DNA of 64,000 bases, taken from contig NZ_FNEE01000008.1 in assembly GCF_900099905.1 (NCBI RefSeq), forward strand, positions 1 to 64,000. The letters are read 5' to 3'. The first letter of the stretch is position 1, and every line of letters starts with the position of its first letter. Below are positions 17,196-25,660 of the stretch, piece after piece. The stretch is from Mesorhizobium muleiense. GTDB lineage: Bacteria > Pseudomonadota > Alphaproteobacteria > Rhizobiales > Rhizobiaceae. Under the pieces are notes generated by a model. That model saw only the letters and a list, made by a program, of their open reading frames with translations. It searched no databases and had not been told where the DNA came from. The position numbers and the translations under genes were made by a program.

Positions 17196-18129
17196 TCCGC
17201 TCTTGAACTGCCTTCTTCCAGGCCGCGATTTCCTCCTGGGGCATCCTTATGTGAGTGCCCGCCCCAGTTGGAAACCCAACCGGGAGGTTTCTTATGTCAA
17301 TCAGCGGCAACCCCGTGTCGCGTCCGATCTCAATCGCCCTATTGTCAATTGCCGCTACGAACACGGGTACCGAACGATTCAACAGATGAATCGCACCATG
17401 CAGCCGCGTTCCGATATATATTGCGGACCCATCAGCTATCTCTTCGACGCTTGATATTGTCTCTCCAATAACGCGAAAGACCTTATCATTACCGACGAGT
17501 TCCCTTAGGTAGAGGGTGTCTTGAGGCGATTGCGGCCAGAAGTACATCTCTTTCCCTAGCGAACGAACATACGAGAGAAGTGCCTTATCTCGAGCAGCAT
17601 TCTTTCTGTAATGAGTCAAAGTGAAAATTATTCGACCCACGCTATCCTCGGATTTGGATGGGTATTCACCCGATAAACCCCACATTGTAGGGCATCCGGT
17701 GTTCCAACTTGGAATACCATTTGCCGCTAACTTGCTTTTTGTATAAGCGTCTCTGACAGAATGTAATCCGTTTTTGCCAAGTGCGGAACGCAACAGTACT
17801 CCATTGAACGGAAGGTTTCTTTTCTCGTATGAGTGCCATCCGCAACCAATCAAGTGCACCTTTTCGCGATGCGGAGCGAACATGGACATATTTGCCCATT
17901 GTCGAATACGTGGATACCTCCCGCTTAGCAGGTTTGAGCCCCCAACAACTATTGCCCTAGCATTCGACAGAAGCGAGTTTAGCCTCCTCGAGATCGTCAT
18001 CGTTTGCGTCGGCACTGACACAATATGATCGTTGGGAAACATTCTCCTTAATTCATTTTTTGCGTAATGGGAAATTATCACATCACCCGTGTTGTCGCTA
18101 ACTATTGACGGGTCTGCGTGGACAATCAT
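17185..18129 (-). CDS. polysaccharide pyruvyltransferase-family protein
   Basis: 314 residues matching the PS_pyruv_trans family: NTGDVIISHYAKNELRRMFP near the N-terminus, AIVVGGSNLLSGRYPRIRQW, LHSVRDAYTKSKLAANGIPS, GCPTMWGL, and the C-terminal hallmark YIGTRLHGAIHLLNRSVP. Known of the family: transfer of pyruvate from PEP to make a ketal on a sugar, giving an acidic polymer; some members serve other transfers. Overlaps the glycosyltransferase start by four bases and the polymerase by 11, so it lies inside one operon. Confidence 0.85.
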   Translation of the reverse strand: MIVHADPSIVSDNTGDVIISHYAKNELRRMFPNDHIVSVPTQTMTISRRLNSLLSNARAIVVGGSNLLSGRYPRIRQWANMSMFAPHREKVHLIGCGWHSYEKRNLPFNGVLLRSALGKNGLHSVRDAYTKSKLAANGIPSWNTGCPTMWGLSGEYPSKSEDSVGRIIFTLTHYRKNAARDKALLSYVRSLGKEMYFWPQSPQDTLYLRELVGNDKVFRVIGETISSVEEIADGSAIYIGTRLHGAIHLLNRSVPVFVAAIDNRAIEIGRDTGLPLIDIRNLPVGFPTGAGTHIRMPQEEIAAWKKAVQERIDG

Positions 18130-19142
18130 ATTCCGAACTCCTTCAGCCGCCTATAGAAAACATCCAGGCTAAATAACGAAGTAAACTTCTCCCTATTGGA
18201 AGCACCCACCTCGGAGCGCGCACGTCGACAGCGTAGCTTACTGACAAGCTCTGCGCACTCACCTAGCGTATTAAATGTCCACTCTCGATCTACCACTTCG
18301 ATCGCACCGCCCGAGTGTCTTGCGATCACAGGAAGCGAATTTGCCATTGCTTCCGTCAGCACACGGCCAAACGGCTCTCCATGAGAGAGCATCAACAATA
18401 CGTCTATTGATGAATAAATTACTGACCGATCGCTTTCATAGCCACGCAATTCTACGCCGCGGACTCCACTAAGGATTGAGGAAAGGGGGCCAACGCCATA
18501 AACAGCGAAGGTACACTCAGGAGGCACTAATTTGGTCAACTCACATAGATCCTCCACGCCCTTTCGAGCAGTAAGTTCACCCACAACTCCTATCACTAAT
18601 GTTCGGTGGTCATTAGGTTCCCGTTTCCGCGTTTGCGGCAAAACATCTTCGCTTGCATTCCATATCATAGTAGAGTTAACGCCAATTGCATTCAGTTGCA
18701 CCTTAATGTAGTTCGAAATCGATACCACCGAAGTCGCACGCCGTAAAAAAAACGTATACACGCGGTTGCTCAACGACGACCTTAAGCTCCCTGACACTAT
18801 TTCTTGATGAACCGTTACAATAAGTGGCAACCTAAACAAAATTGCCATCCATGAAAATAGTATTACTGCGTTTTTTAAGTGAACATGAACGTAGGAAATA
18901 TTTGACCTATGCCTTAGAAGGTATATAAATATCTCGAATAGCCTGAGACGTTCTATATATATACTATTAGCACTCTTAGTTTTAGTTATAGGATCACTGA
19001 ATGGGGAGGGGGGGATAAACGTCACGGTCTGACGGCCGGTCTCCTCAATATAATCGTTCAGTTGACGACAGTGGATTCGCGCGCCACCTCCCTGGTTGAG
19101 CCCAATTATACGAACAATTTTCTGAGGCGCTGTCTTAGCCAT
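18126..19142 (-). CDS. glycosyltransferase, GT4-like
   Basis: 338 residues with the GT-B layout. The N-terminal domain has RIIGLNQGGGARIHCRQLND and a membrane-facing YVHVHLKNAVILFSWMAILF. The C-terminal domain has VIGVVGELTARKGVEDLCEL, the donor-binding SHGEPFGRVLTEAMANSLPV (EX7E region) and IARHSGGAIEVVD. Acts on the cytoplasmic side adding a sugar to the lipid-linked unit; donor and acceptor unknown. The start is ATG 19142; 12 bases separate it from the preceding GT gene. Confidence 0.85.
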   Translation of the reverse strand: MAKTAPQKIVRIIGLNQGGGARIHCRQLNDYIEETGRQTVTFIPPSPFSDPITKTKSANSIYIERLRLFEIFIYLLRHRSNISYVHVHLKNAVILFSWMAILFRLPLIVTVHQEIVSGSLRSSLSNRVYTFFLRRATSVVSISNYIKVQLNAIGVNSTMIWNASEDVLPQTRKREPNDHRTLVIGVVGELTARKGVEDLCELTKLVPPECTFAVYGVGPLSSILSGVRGVELRGYESDRSVIYSSIDVLLMLSHGEPFGRVLTEAMANSLPVIARHSGGAIEVVDREWTFNTLGECAELVSKLRCRRARSEVGASNREKFTSLFSLDVFYRRLKEFGI

Positions 19143-19154
19143 GAGCGTACAAGA

Positions 19155-20261
19155 TCACTTCCGCAAATGAGAACTAATGAGATCTACAAGAGATTCCCTG
19201 AACTTTTCGCGAGAGAACCTCCTAATCGCAGCATTTCTATTCACCGCAGTCATTTCAGAGAAATCGTGCCTTAGATTAGCAACCAACATATCAGCTACAG
19301 CGGCTGAATCGCGAGGCCGTATTTCCAAAAAAGAGAAATCCGAGAACTGCTCCCTTATGCCGTTAACATTGGTAATCAGTGGGATGACCCCCGCGACAAA
19401 AGCCTCTATGACCACAAGTGGCTGGCACTCCGAAGGGTAGCGTGACGGAAACAATAAAAAATTACTTTCTCTTAGCTCTAATTCCAACTGGCTTCTCTCA
19501 GGATTTGCGATCAAGCGTAGATTCTTCATTTTCGCCGCCCGCAGCCGCACCTCCGCTTCAAAATCGGGGTCGTTTAGAAATTTTCCAGCAGCAACAAACA
19601 GAAAATCTGAAGAGCATCCTCTTTCGCTAATCTTTTCTATTACATCCAATACATCATCCAGCCCTTTTTCGCGGATAAAGTTCCCGACGTAGGTAACCCG
19701 GCGATAAGCTCTCGTCCATTTGCTGGCGGGATCTTGGTCCGTCGTTATCTCGTTTAGTCCCTGATAGCAGTTGTCAATGATCATGACATTGCTGGAGTTT
19801 GACATTTCCGACGGGATCGAGAACCTATTCAAAAAAATGACCACGTCCGCGCGCCTGTATATACAGTACGCAATTCGGCCAAATATTTTTCTTTTAAATA
19901 ACCGGTCAAGATCTCCTCCATGACAATGAAATACGACCTTTTTTCGGCAGGCTATGGCTATAGAATAAATAGTAAAATCTCTTAGAAAGCCCGACAACGA
20001 TCGCGACACAGTCACGTAAACAATTTCAACTTCCGGTTCAATAACTTTACGAAAGTACGAACATAAGAATTCACCTGCGAAAATAAGTTTTCTTATCGCT
20101 TTACTGGTTGTTCCTTTTATACGAACGACCTTGGATCCTGGAAATACGTTTACCGCCTCTTGAAACATGGCGGATTGGCCAGTGACCGGACTGTGTGACG
20201 GGCCAACAAGCAACAACTTATCAGCGACATTAAAAGGACTGTTACTTCTTCTGAGCTTCAT
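19155..20261 (-). CDS. glycosyltransferase, GT4-like
   Basis: A 368-residue GT-B enzyme. LLLVGPSHSPVTGQSAMFQE and VEIVYVTVSRSLSGFLRDFT are N-terminal; RVTYVGNFIREKGLDDVLDV, LRLIANPERSQLELELRESN, and FLLFPSRYPSECQPLVVIEA with FVAGVIPLITNVNGIREQFS form the nucleotide-sugar domain. Overlaps the GT2 gene by four bases. From here on the codon use becomes AT-rich, in contrast to the GC-rich gmd and GT2 genes just upstream, which suggests that the distal operon was acquired separately. Confidence 0.85.
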   Translation of the reverse strand: MKLRRSNSPFNVADKLLLVGPSHSPVTGQSAMFQEAVNVFPGSKVVRIKGTTSKAIRKLIFAGEFLCSYFRKVIEPEVEIVYVTVSRSLSGFLRDFTIYSIAIACRKKVVFHCHGGDLDRLFKRKIFGRIAYCIYRRADVVIFLNRFSIPSEMSNSSNVMIIDNCYQGLNEITTDQDPASKWTRAYRRVTYVGNFIREKGLDDVLDVIEKISERGCSSDFLFVAAGKFLNDPDFEAEVRLRAAKMKNLRLIANPERSQLELELRESNFLLFPSRYPSECQPLVVIEAFVAGVIPLITNVNGIREQFSDFSFLEIRPRDSAAVADMLVANLRHDFSEMTAVNRNAAIRRFSREKFRESLVDLISSHLRK

Positions 20262-21025
20262 ACTTTGGATTCGCCGCGTTGTTTTGACAGGAATTGGCCA
20301 AGCTTGCGCGCCGGCTTCGCAACTAGCGCGTAGTCGACAAGACCTGATCCGAGCCAGCGGCGGCGTGCCCGCAGCGCTTCCAGATTGTGCCCGATGTGGG
20401 AGGCAAGGCTTCGCGTGCTGGCCCCACCAACCATCATGTCCACCAACACGTGGCTGGTGGCAGCTGTCTGAAATCCGTGGAGTTCAACAGCTCTCAACAT
20501 CCAATCATAGTCCGATGCCACTTTGAGGCTGAGATCAAATGCACCGACCGCGTCCGCAACCTTCCGTCTGACGTAGAACGTTGGATGGGCGGGCATCCAT
20601 CCGGCCCGAAAGCCCTTGGCGGGTCGGGCCGCAGCACGCCAGCGGCGCACGACCCGCTTGCTCAGATGGTCTTCGACAAAATCCAGGTCACCATGCACGA
20701 TATCGGCTGTCTCGAGCCCTGCGGATATTCGTCCCAGCACTGTGCGATCGTGAAAGCAATCGTCTGAATTCAGCACGCCTACCGCGTCTCCGGTATAGAG
20801 ACGCAGCCCCTTGTTGAGTGCATCATACATTCCGCTGTCGGGCTCGCTGACCAGCCGGATCTGGTCCGGTGGGTAAGACCGGACAATTGACAACGTCTCG
20901 TCCGAAGAATTGCCGTCGATGACCACCAGCTCCTTGTCGCCATGATGCTGGGCCAGGAAACTATCGATCGTATGCCGGATTGTCGCCGCGGAATTCCAAC
21001 AGACGGTCAAGACCGAGATTTTCAT
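20258..21025 (-). CDS. glycosyltransferase family 2
   Basis: A 255-residue GT-A enzyme: ISVLTVCWNSAATIRHTIDS at the N-terminus, VIDGNSSDETLSIV (nucleotide-binding), YDALNKGLRLYTGDAVGVLN and SDDCFHD (the DxD-like metal site), then RRWRAAARPAKGFRAGWMPA and HPTFYVRRKV. WcaA/WcaE-type colanic acid transferases share these features. ATG 21025 is preferred; the frame could extend to a TTG at 21040. Lies 22 bases after gmd. Confidence 0.86.
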   Translation of the reverse strand: MKISVLTVCWNSAATIRHTIDSFLAQHHGDKELVVIDGNSSDETLSIVRSYPPDQIRLVSEPDSGMYDALNKGLRLYTGDAVGVLNSDDCFHDRTVLGRISAGLETADIVHGDLDFVEDHLSKRVVRRWRAAARPAKGFRAGWMPAHPTFYVRRKVADAVGAFDLSLKVASDYDWMLRAVELHGFQTAATSHVLVDMMVGGASTRSLASHIGHNLEALRARRRWLGSGLVDYALVAKPARKLGQFLSKQRGESKV

Positions 21026-21046
21026 GTCGACCCGGCCCAACGTCGC

Positions 21047-22141
21047 TTACTGTGCCGCAACGCGAATGCGGTCCTCATCGAGGCGCCGATGTTCGGCTTC
21101 CCGCCTTACCGTTTCGAGGTCGGACTGGATCATCTCCTGGACCATCGTGGCGAGCGACGTTGTCGCCTTCCACCCGAGAACGCGCTCCGCTTTCGAGGCG
21201 TCGCCGATCAGAAGCTCTACCTCGGTCGGCCTGAAGTAGCGCGGGTCCACCTCGACCAGAACGGCGCCCGATTTCGCGTCGATGCCTTTTTCGTCGATGC
21301 CGGAACCGACCCACTCGATCTCCATCCCGACCTCGCTGAATGCAAGCTCGACAAAGCGGCGGACCGAGTTCTTCACCCCGGTTGCAAGAACGTAGTCGTC
21401 CGGCACTTCATGCTGAAGGATTCTCCACATGCCTTCGACGTAGTCGCGGGCATGGCCCCAATCCCGTTCAGCCGACAGATTGCCGAGATAGAGCTTGTCC
21501 TGAAGGCCCAGGCTGATTGCAGCCGCTGCGCGCGTGATCTTACGGGTGACGAAGGTCTCGCCGCGCATCGGGCTTTCGTGATTGAACAGGATGCCGTTGG
21601 AAGCATGAATATCGTAGGCTTCGCGGTAATTCACGGTGATCCAGTAGGCATAAATCTTTGCCGCCGCATAGGGCGAGCGAGGATAGAAAGGCGTCGTCTC
21701 CCGCTGCGGGATCTCCTGCACCTTGCCGTAGAGCTCGGAAGTCGATGCCTGATAAAAACGGGTCTTTTTTGTCAGGCCAAGCAGCCGGATGGCTTCAAGG
21801 AGACGCAATGTGCCGATCGCGTCGGCATTTGCTGTGTATTCCGCGGTCTCGAAACTCACCTGGACATGCGATTGTGCGGCGAGATTGTAGATCTCGTCAG
21901 GCTGCACTTCCTGAACGATGCGGATGAGGTTGGTGGCGTCGGTCATGTCGCCATAGTGCAGCGACAGCCTTACGTCCTTTTCATGCGGGTCCTGGTAGAG
22001 ATTATCGATACGCCCCGTATTGAAAGACGACGACCGCCGCTTGATGCCATGGACATCGTAGCCCTTTGCCAAAAGAAGTTCCGCCAGATAGGCGCCGTCC
22101 TGGCCGGTGATGCCGGTGATGAGTGCGGTTTTCCTGGTCAT
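21047..22141 (-). CDS. gmd: GDP-mannose 4,6-dehydratase
   Basis: A 364-residue extended SDR converting GDP-D-mannose to GDP-4-keto-6-deoxymannose. Visible are the NADP motif [15 protein letters not shown], the RRSSSFNT and QSHVQVSFE substrate motifs, catalytic [14 protein letters not shown] with [10 protein letters not shown] (YxxxK), and [15 protein letters not shown]. It supplies 6-deoxyhexose for the polysaccharide. No GDP-fucose synthase (fcl) or 4-ketoreductase follows it, which is the usual partner, so the final sugar (fucose, rhamnose, talose, perosamine) is open. GDP-mannose would come from the ManC-AGE protein at 29-31 kb. Confidence 0.96.
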   Translation of the reverse strand: MTRKTALITGITGQDGAYLAELLLAKGYDVHGIKRRSSSFNTGRIDNLYQDPHEKDVRLSLHYGDMTDATNLIRIVQEVQPDEIYNLAAQSHVQVSFETAEYTANADAIGTLRLLEAIRLLGLTKKTRFYQASTSELYGKVQEIPQRETTPFYPRSPYAAAKIYAYWITVNYREAYDIHASNGILFNHESPMRGETFVTRKITRAAAAISLGLQDKLYLGNLSAERDWGHARDYVEGMWRILQHEVPDDYVLATGVKNSVRRFVELAFSEVGMEIEWVGSGIDEKGIDAKSGAVLVEVDPRYFRPTEVELLIGDASKAERVLGWKATTSLATMVQEMIQSDLETVRREAEHRRLDEDRIRVAAQ

Positions 22142-22287
22142 TGTGCTTCTCCGGAGTCGATGCGACGATAATTCTCAACGCTGATCAGCGTGGCTTTGGA
22201 CATCACAATACCCATTTCAAAAACTGGAGATGGTGAGGCTCGTGAGTGGCGGCTTGGCTGTGTCGACTAGCGACCTTTGCCACTTTG

Positions 22288-23631
22288 TCAACGCGCACCA
22301 AATCCCGTCAGCATGGTTCGGATGGTGCGAAACACAATCAGCACGTCGAGCCAAGGGGAGAAATTCTTGATGTAGTAGAAGTCGTAATGAAGTTTTTCCA
22401 GGACATCGTCGACGGCCGCGACGTGGCCCTGGTTGACTTGCGCCCATCCGGTAATGCCGGGCCGAACGATGTGGCGGTATCGATAGAATGGCAGCTCGGC
22501 CTCGTACCACTTAGAGAGTACGAGTGCTTCCGGGCGCGGTCCGATCCAGCTCATCTCGCCGCGCAGGATGTTGAAGGCCTGCGGCAATTCATCAATCCTG
22601 GATTTTCTCAAGAACTGCCCAAGGCGCGTAATGCGCGCATCGCCGGCCTTTGTGATGGCCTCTTCCTTTTCATCGCCACCCGCGGCGCCGAGTTTCATCG
22701 TTCGAAATTTGTAGACCTCATAGATATTTCCTCTGTACCCCATCCTTTTTTGTTTGAAAAAGGCCGGTCCAGCTGAGTCAATCTTTACTGCGACCGCTAC
22801 GAATAAAAGCAATGGTGAGAAAACAATAAGTACAAATAGCGCTGAGGTCCAATCGATGACCTGTTTTATTTTCAAGTAGCCCTGATTTGGATTCAACGAT
22901 CCCAAAGTGTTTTCGGAGAGGTGCTCTATTTCCACTCGACCTGTGAGCGACTCACTGATTTGCTTGACATGGTAAACCGGCGTTCCCGAGAGCGCGCGAT
23001 CGGCAATATACCGCTCCCATTCATCCGAAAGATCTGCACGGAGATCGGCCACCACACCGCTCGCATATTCGACAATAGTATCGGGCGAATGAATTCGGTG
23101 CCAGTTCACGCCGGGTATGCTTTCCAGCCTATCGACGTCCCCACCGGGGATTACTGCCAACCGGTATGGGTCGAGCCGTCGCGTGGCCAAGCTCAGACCA
23201 AAGTACCACAATGTCGACTGTAAGAAACTCGCGGCGGCCTGGAACCGGCTATAGTCGAACCTGAAAAAAAAGATGGTGACGAACACCAGGCCGTAAGTCA
23301 GGGCGAAGGTGGGCAGGATGTAACCAGCCGCTGCCACGCCCGGAAAATTGCCGATGCGCTTGTAAAGCAAGTAACCCATTGTGTGGGCGATGAATGCCGC
23401 GCCAATCGTAACCTGCATGTTCGATTGCAAAATTACTTGTTGATCAAACGACATGCGAATCAAGGCGGGGACCAAGATCGCGAAGGTTAGTCCACCAAGC
23501 AGCTGAAAGCGCATTCGAAGCAGGAGATGCCTTTGGTTAGGAAGGTTGACGCTAGAGGTGTTCAAATTCGTCAGGCCGCTCTCTGAGGGTCGCCAGTAAA
23601 CAAGCCAGGAATTCTCAGACGCACAATGCAA
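22288..23631 (-). CDS. undecaprenyl-phosphate sugar-1-phosphate transferase (WcaJ/PssY type)
   Basis: Polyprenyl glycosylphosphotransferase, 447 residues if it starts at TTG 23631, or 408 from ATG 23514; no clear ribosome site decides. The N-terminal half holds four membrane helices and a CoA-binding-like region. The C-terminal catalytic domain begins after helix ALFVLIVFSPLLLFVAVAVK and carries FKQKRMGYRGNIYEVYKFRT, RKSRIDELPQAFNILRGEMS, WIGPRPEALV and RPGITGWAQVNQG, the full signature of the family. It starts repeat-unit assembly by loading a hexose-1-phosphate onto undecaprenyl phosphate. First structural gene after the NusG-like regulator. Confidence 0.92.
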   Translation of the reverse strand: MHCASENSWLVYWRPSESGLTNLNTSSVNLPNQRHLLLRMRFQLLGGLTFAILVPALIRMSFDQQVILQSNMQVTIGAAFIAHTMGYLLYKRIGNFPGVAAAGYILPTFALTYGLVFVTIFFFRFDYSRFQAAASFLQSTLWYFGLSLATRRLDPYRLAVIPGGDVDRLESIPGVNWHRIHSPDTIVEYASGVVADLRADLSDEWERYIADRALSGTPVYHVKQISESLTGRVEIEHLSENTLGSLNPNQGYLKIKQVIDWTSALFVLIVFSPLLLFVAVAVKIDSAGPAFFKQKRMGYRGNIYEVYKFRTMKLGAAGGDEKEEAITKAGDARITRLGQFLRKSRIDELPQAFNILRGEMSWIGPRPEALVLSKWYEAELPFYRYRHIVRPGITGWAQVNQGHVAAVDDVLEKLHYDFYYIKNFSPWLDVLIVFRTIRTMLTGFGAR

Positions 23632-23860
23632 CCACTGAGATTGATTGTTAGGTTCTGCATCCCATTCCGCGCAAGGCAGCCTAATGAAACCATCTATCTA
23701 GCCCGGCGCGCAAACGAACACACCAAGCCGAAACAAAAATCGCCATTCATTCCCCCGGCATCCTTCGGCTCCAACACAGCTACCGCACTCCCGGGTGAAA
23801 ACCTCGAGAGCCAATTTCTACAACAATGTACATCGCGCCGCCGGGCCTAGCCATTTGCGA

Positions 23861-24424
23861 CTATGCGATGGCTACGAGTTCCTTAGAATCCATGTCAACA
23901 GGGATCTCGCCACTCATAATGGCAACCAAAACCCGGGCCCTTCCGACTGGATCAAGCCGGTCAAGGCGACCGATCATCTCCGCAAACGGACCCGAAAGAA
24001 TCCGAACCGATGCGCCCGCAGTAAGGCCTCCGCTGAAATCAAGCAAGCCGTCCTTGCCGGTCAGGGCAATGAACCGCTCGACCAAACCCGAGGGGACCGG
24101 CAATGGCCGCTCGCCCTGCATGATGAGGGAGCGCACACCGAACGTTCCATTGACCGAGCGCCACCGCTGCAGCGCAACATCGAGGGCGATGAACATGTAA
24201 CCTGGAAAATAGGCCGCCGGTCGCGTCTCTATGCGCCGGGCATGACGTATGGTCTTCTCGCAGCGAGGCACAAACGGGTGAAACCCCTGTAGCCGAAGAT
24301 GCCGTTCGGCGACGTTTTCTTTTCCCGGAAATACGCTGGCGGCATACCAGCGTGCTGCGGCGCCGACCGAGGGCCGTTGCAACGATAAAGTCGCCTTAGC
24401 ATTTGTTTTTTTCGGGCTAATCAC
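23861..24424 (-). CDS. NusG-paralogue transcription antiterminator (RfaH-like) of the polysaccharide locus
   Basis: 187 residues. The NGN domain (about residues 24-125) shows [60 protein letters not shown] and VNGTFGVRSLIMQGERPLPV. A KOW-like domain follows: AGASVRILSGPFAEMIGRLD and RARVLVAIMSGEIPV. It is not the housekeeping nusG (no secE or rplK neighbours). Known: specialised NusG proteins (RfaH, LoaP, UpxY) sit ahead of long surface-polysaccharide operons and let RNA polymerase read through them. GTG 24424 is used as start. The position as first gene of the operon supports a cis-acting role. Confidence 0.85.
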   Translation of the reverse strand: MISPKKTNAKATLSLQRPSVGAAARWYAASVFPGKENVAERHLRLQGFHPFVPRCEKTIRHARRIETRPAAYFPGYMFIALDVALQRWRSVNGTFGVRSLIMQGERPLPVPSGLVERFIALTGKDGLLDFSGGLTAGASVRILSGPFAEMIGRLDRLDPVGRARVLVAIMSGEIPVDMDSKELVAIA

Positions 24425-24839
24425 GCGTCTCGCTCTCGGCGCTCTTCGGCATGGTCGATGTCAAGGGTTACGACAGCGCAGCGATACCGCAAGCAGCTAT
24501 GTCGCGGGGATCAAGGCGGTTCGTCGAAATATTCCTGCTATTTGTCCATTAACTTTAGCTGTGCCTAACAAGCTATCGAGCTGCATTATTTTTTAGCCAC
24601 CCAACCAGCGGTATCGACCGATTGCGTCGATGTGTAGCCGCTCGGTTACACTGGCTCGGACGAATCGCTGGCTATTGTGGTCCTTAGTCCGTCGATTTGA
24701 CCATAGTGTGACGGTACCGTTAGCAAAGCGTTGCCGAGCAGATGCCGGCCAATGGTCTGCCCTGCATGGACGAGTCCGACGAGCCGTCGCTGAGCAGGAT
24801 CATTCCACGATTACAGCCAGCGATTGCGTCGACCAGAGC
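24425..24839. other. intergenic region upstream of the polysaccharide operon
   Basis: 415 bases with no supported gene, between the start of the NusG-like gene and the end of bioY. It must hold the promoter of the polysaccharide operon. An AT-rich tract (CTGCATTATTTTTTAGCC, about 24581-24598) is the only obvious feature; no operator palindrome or JUMPstart/ops-like element was recognised. Confidence 0.5.
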
Positions 24840-25424
24840 TCAGGGGCGCTTGAGCAGCGACCAGACGGCGGGCACAAGGCTCGCCGCCAGGCCGACCTTG
24901 ATCAGGTCGCCGACGATGAAGGGCACGACGCCGAACTGCCACGACTTTTCCGGCCCGATGAGCAGCGCCAGCCAGGCAAAGCCCATCGCCATCATGACGA
25001 TTTCGGCAACCAGCATCGCGTTGAAAAGCTTGACCGGATGGCGATCCCAGCCGCGATCGGCGGCCCAGCCGACCATCGCCGCCATGACCACGAAGCCGAA
25101 GAGATAGCCGCCGGTCGAGCCGAGCATATAGGCAATGCCGATGCCCTTTTCCGGCGTGCCCTGGAAGACCGGCAAGCCCATGGCACCCTCCGCCATGTAG
25201 AGAAGCAGCGTGGCGACGCCGAGGCGCATGCCGAATGCGGCGGCGATCAGAAAGACGGCCAAGGTCTGCATCGAGATGTCGACCGGCCCGAGCAAAACCC
25301 TGGTCTTGGCCGACAAGGTCAGCACCAGTGTTCCAACGATCGCCAGCAAAAGCTGCGTCGCCAGGCGGGCTGCGCCCTTTTCAGGCAGAGCGAGAGAAAC
25401 AAGCGGCGTCGTTGTAATTGCCAT
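24840..25424 (-). CDS. bioY: biotin transporter S component BioY
   Basis: A 194-residue membrane protein with six helices and BioY family motifs: LLLAIVGTLVLTLSAKTRVL, GPVDISMQTLAVFLIAAAFG, LLYMAEGAMGLPVFQ, GSTGGYLFGFVVMAAMVGWA and FVPFIVGDLIKVGLAASLVP-like text. It binds biotin with high affinity in the membrane; full transport normally needs BioM and BioN, absent here, although solitary BioY can work in some bacteria. GAGG followed by six bases and ATG 25424 sets the start; ATG 25436 has no ribosome site. Confidence 0.93.
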   Translation of the reverse strand: MAITTTPLVSLALPEKGAARLATQLLLAIVGTLVLTLSAKTRVLLGPVDISMQTLAVFLIAAAFGMRLGVATLLLYMAEGAMGLPVFQGTPEKGIGIAYMLGSTGGYLFGFVVMAAMVGWAADRGWDRHPVKLFNAMLVAEIVMMAMGFAWLALLIGPEKSWQFGVVPFIVGDLIKVGLAASLVPAVWSLLKRP

Positions 25425-25514
25425 GGTCTTCCTCATTGCGGACTGCCGCAGATCGCGGCGTTGCGTTTTCCTATATTGGCTTCCATGCTATGCGGCAATC
25501 GGTTTTGCCGCCTC

Positions 25515-25634
25515 TAAAGCGCGTCGCGTTCGACCGGCTCATGCGACGCGCTTCAGGTTGTTGTTTTATGCATGTCGTTGTCGCAAAACCGCTGCACACC
25601 CTCGGGTCAAGGGCATGCTTTTGCGCGACACGCG
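25515..25634. repeat. dispersed rhizobial intergenic repeat, copy A
   Basis: AAAGCGCGTCGCGTTCGACC, GACGCGCTTCAGGTTGTTGT and TTATGCATGTCGTTGTCGCA, followed by CCGCTGCACACCCTCGGGTC. The same series occurs in reverse orientation at about 54090-54225. It lies between bioY and the MBL gene. No coding sense; known as a frequent filler in Mesorhizobium chromosomes. Confidence 0.85.
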
Positions 25635-25660
25635 TTGGAACAGAACTGAACGACATTGGC

